A stretch of DNA of 64,000 nt. Source: Paramecium octaurelia. Lineage: Eukaryota; Ciliophora; Oligohymenophorea; Peniculida; Parameciidae. The stretch is taken from positions 372,001 through 436,000 of the forward strand of contig CAJJDP010000048.1 in NCBI GenBank assembly GCA_905182995.1, in the 5' to 3' direction. Below the pieces are notes generated by a model. It saw only the letters and a program-made list of their open reading frames with translations. It did not search any database and was not told the DNA's origin. This document shows, piece by piece, positions 61,469 through 64,000 of the stretch. How positions within the stretch are numbered: position 1 is the stretch's first letter; each line of letters starts with the position of its first letter. The position numbers and the translations under genes were made by a program.

Positions 61469-62222
61469 ATGAAAACTCAGTCTGTATTTACTTATTCCGT
61501 TCACTCAGTCAGAGATTCCTGTCATTTTAAATTTACTAAGACAATTCAATAAAAACATAAACATTCGTTTAGTGACCTCTTTTCAAATAATCCATTAGAA
61601 CAGTGCAACAAATAGAAGATAAGAAGAAAGAGTTGTTATTGTAATGAATGTGGTAGAATGAGTAAATTCCAATACAAATTTATGAATCTCAAACATCAAT
61701 TACTCCAAAATAGAAATCAGAGTTATACTCTGCATTCATCAACACAACATTGGCCAAACTAAAATAAATTGTCTATTTAGCTTTCAAGTATTTTGTTATC
61801 ATTATTAAGGTATTAAACATATACGCAAAAGTTAGAGCTCTTTTCGTATAAGTAGAAAATCATTATTAAATGAAAAATCTGAAGAACAAAGATCTCCACT
61901 GATGCTATATGACTCTTCATTTGCAAGATCTTCTATTAGTACAACATAGAAATTATTAGAGGAAACTGCTTAGAAAAATAAAACTTTCAGACCTAGTGTT
62001 TTTCATACTCATGATGGACCTTCTCCGTTTGTACTTAAATCTTAACAATTAATTACTTAACGACCTCCATAATCTGAGAGATTTACAAATACTAAAATCA
62101 AACTCCGCAATAATACTAAAATTTTATGTCCTCTCCTTATTGGGTTTACTAAAAAACTTTTGTGCCTTACAAAAGTGAAACCACCTCAAATATGCAAACA
62201 CAATAGATTAAAAACATAATGA
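61469..62222 (+). CDS. Tandem C-x-C-x2-C-G family protein 1
   Basis: A 22-nt intron (GTATTTTGTTATCATTATTAAG) leaves 243 aa. At residues 55-75 is the motif RRKSCYCNECGRMSKFQ..., three Cys in C-x-C-x2-C-G, then aromatic/basic residues and N-L. The rest is basic, Ser/Thr/Gln/Asn-rich and low in hydrophobics. It is the first of three consecutive genes in the same orientation with this motif. No known domain recognised; the Cys cluster is too small for a full zinc site alone and could pair with a partner. Confidence 0.75.
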
Positions 62223-62272
62223 TATATCAATATAATGTCATCTTTTAGTTCTTTATAATAATTATATTTTAT

Positions 62273-63166
62273 ATGTAATAATTAGATTTACCATTTGTCA
62301 GAAAACAAAAATAAAACACGGACATTTGGAAAGGTCCTAGTTTCAAGGACTATTCATTTGAAGAAGAACGAACTTCACATATTTATAAAAAACAACATCG
62401 AAGGAAAAGTTGTTATTGTTAATTGTGTGGCAAAATGAGTCTCTTTCAGTACACTTATATGAATGTCTCCTCTTGTGTGAATCATATCAAAAAATCCTTA
62501 ATTCTGCAACAAGATATCGAAAAGTAATAAGAACTTGAAAAATAGTAGAGTATTATCGACCAAAGATTATTTAGAGATAACATTAATTTATAACATCATA
62601 ATAGGAGTAAATCTATAGAGTTGAGCAATACTATATTTTTGAATAATTGTCTTAGAGATAGGAATAGAAGAAGTTGTGAATGTAGTGAATGTGGAATATA
62701 GAGCACTTTCTAATAAAAATATTAAAATTTGCACTTCTTTAAAAAATAACTACTGGCAAATCAATTTAGAATTAAAAAGATTTTAAAAAGACCTCAATAC
62801 AGAAAATAGAACACAGAACAATTTTCACCCGTAAAAAATGGAGAGTTCAGGTATTTAAAGAAAAGAATGCTTGAAATAGATCTTAATAATTCAAAAAATG
62901 ACCACCCCATATTAAAGAAGTTTCAAGTAAAATAACCTTAAACATAAAGAGTGCTACGTCATCAACAATCATTAAATCTATTTGAAACGAATACTAAAAT
63001 TAAATTCGATTTACATTCACCTATAGAAAATAAAAAACAAATACTACCTTATTTTTAATTCAATTAAAACAGAAGTCCTCCCTAAAAGAATAATAAAAAA
63101 CCTGCCATCACTAACCAATAAAAAGAATACTTTAAAAAACATAACTAAAAATCTGGTATATTTTGA
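62273..63166 (+). CDS. Tandem C-x-C-x2-C-G family protein 2 (two motifs)
   Basis: An intronless 297-aa frame from ATG 62273 (MQQLDLPFVRKQKQNTDIW). Motif copy one is RRKSCYCQLCGKMSLFQ near residue 43. Copy two is RRSCECSECGIQSTFQ near residue 125. Both are followed by aromatic/Asn-rich positions. Between and after the motifs it is basic and helical (LILQQDIEKQQELEKQQ). It lies 50 bp downstream of gene 1. Function unknown. Confidence 0.75.
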
Positions 63167-63284
63167 TTGTAATTCATTTCTTTGATTATTTTTTCTTCTG
63201 CATTTATATTTTAATAAATATAGATTTTATTTTAAAACAGTAATTAAAAGCACATTAATTTATTAAATAAACTCAGAATTCATT

Positions 63285-64000
63285 ATGTCTTCATCAAGCA
63301 ATCAAAAATAAATTAAACGGAGGAACAAAAGTTACATTCATATTACAAATCATCAAATACCTGAATAATGTAGAGAGCGAAGAAAAAGTTGCACTTGTTT
63401 GTAATGCGGATAGCTTAGCTCTCTATAATTCAAGTTTATCAATTTATAATCACAAATTTAACATTTTTCAACAAATAAACATAAGAAATTTTAGAGTATT
63501 GAATCCACATATATGGATTCTCAAGATACCATTATTGCAAATAATCAAATTCACAAAAGAATCACAAAACCAATCAAAGTTAAATAACACAATTCTAATA
63601 TCAATAACATTAGTCTTATTTAAGCTAATTAAACCAATTTCTCTAAGAAATAACGATCAAATAGCTGCTACTGTGATGAATGTGGAAATATTACTAAGTT
63701 TTAATCATAAGCGAAGTTAATCTATACCTAATAAATAATTAAATCCAGGCACACTAATTTTAGAATTAAAAGAAATCTGGATTAAATGTTTAAAGGAATC
63801 AGTCCAATTGAAAGAAAATAAGAATAAGAAATTGAAGAAGATGAAAATAATCCACTCTAACCCAATCAAATTACCTCATTTAGAAGATCATTTATACTAA
63901 TTAATTAGCCGATCAAATAAATCTAAAAGGTTCAATAAGGAAGTGGCAGAAAGATATTCCTTAGAGATGCTTGTAAGACCACTTTCTTCTCTAAGACCAA
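63285..64000 (+). CDS. Tandem C-x-C-x2-C-G family protein 3 (two motifs, truncated by window)
   Basis: Open from MSSSSNQKQIKRRNKSYIH to the window edge (238 codons). Motif one is RRKSCTCLQCGQLSSLQF near residue 34. Motif two is SNSCYCDECGNITKFQS near residue 128. The same basic, Gln/Asn-rich composition as its neighbours, then a more acidic stretch (QEQEIEEDENNPLQ). The 3' end is outside the window. It starts 118 bp after gene 2. Confidence 0.75.

Noticed and set aside
1-64000. TGA read as tryptophan as in some other ciliates
   Set aside because: Every intact gene here ends at TGA and uses TGG for Trp; in-frame TGA occurs only in stretches with other signs of decay.

Overview
The window looks like a stretch of ciliate somatic (macronuclear) genome, most likely Paramecium. 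It is AT-rich and densely packed with genes on both strands. Long, sensible proteins appear only if TAA and TAG are read as glutamine and TGA is the sole stop. Genes are broken by very small introns (about 20-35 nt, usually GTA...TAG). For nearly all the gene models below I checked that coding length minus introns is a whole number of codons. All coordinates come from reading the sequence by eye; family names rest on motif recognition, not database searches.

Layout. (1) About 1.6-19.2 kb is a large inverted duplication. Each arm carries a giant cysteine-rich multi-pass surface protein and a tRNA-Ser locus. One tRNA is intact and its mirror copy has decayed, and one protein copy has gained about 1.1 kb of 26/27-residue tandem repeats. 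The 7.8 kb between the arms holds a coiled-coil gene, a secreted FKBP, a BI-1/LFG-type membrane protein, and several weak or decayed genes. (2) 19.4-23.6 kb has a probable membrane protein, a secreted polyglutamine protein written mostly in TAA/TAG, a clear U1 snRNA gene, and gene remnants. (3) 23.7-48 kb is dense and orderly. It holds a cyclic-nucleotide phosphodiesterase, a multi-pass membrane protein, a WD-repeat protein, a GSK3 kinase, an ARMC9-like LisH protein, a RING-H2 protein, a second BI-1/LFG gene, eIF4A, a type II membrane protein, a RING+YEATS fusion, a SET-domain methyltransferase, a type I membrane glycoprotein and a MORN/IQ protein. (4) 48.7-60.1 kb has an Ulp1-like protein lacking its catalytic cysteine, coiled-coil proteins, a hybrid histidine kinase and two small genes packed head to head. 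(5) 60.6-64 kb has a solitary PARP-type zinc finger protein and then three tandem genes of an unrecognised family sharing a C-x-C-x2-C-G motif; the last runs off the window.

There is no operon logic. Neighbours are mostly unrelated, separated by tens to hundreds of bases. Several functions are typical of ciliate ciliary, cortical and signalling biology: ARMC9, GSK3, MORN proteins, PDE, histidine kinase and acylated MG-x-x-C proteins. The most unusual items are the tandem C-x-C-x2-C-G family, the RING-YEATS fusion, the inactive-looking acylated Ulp1 homologue, and the asymmetrically evolving inverted duplication.
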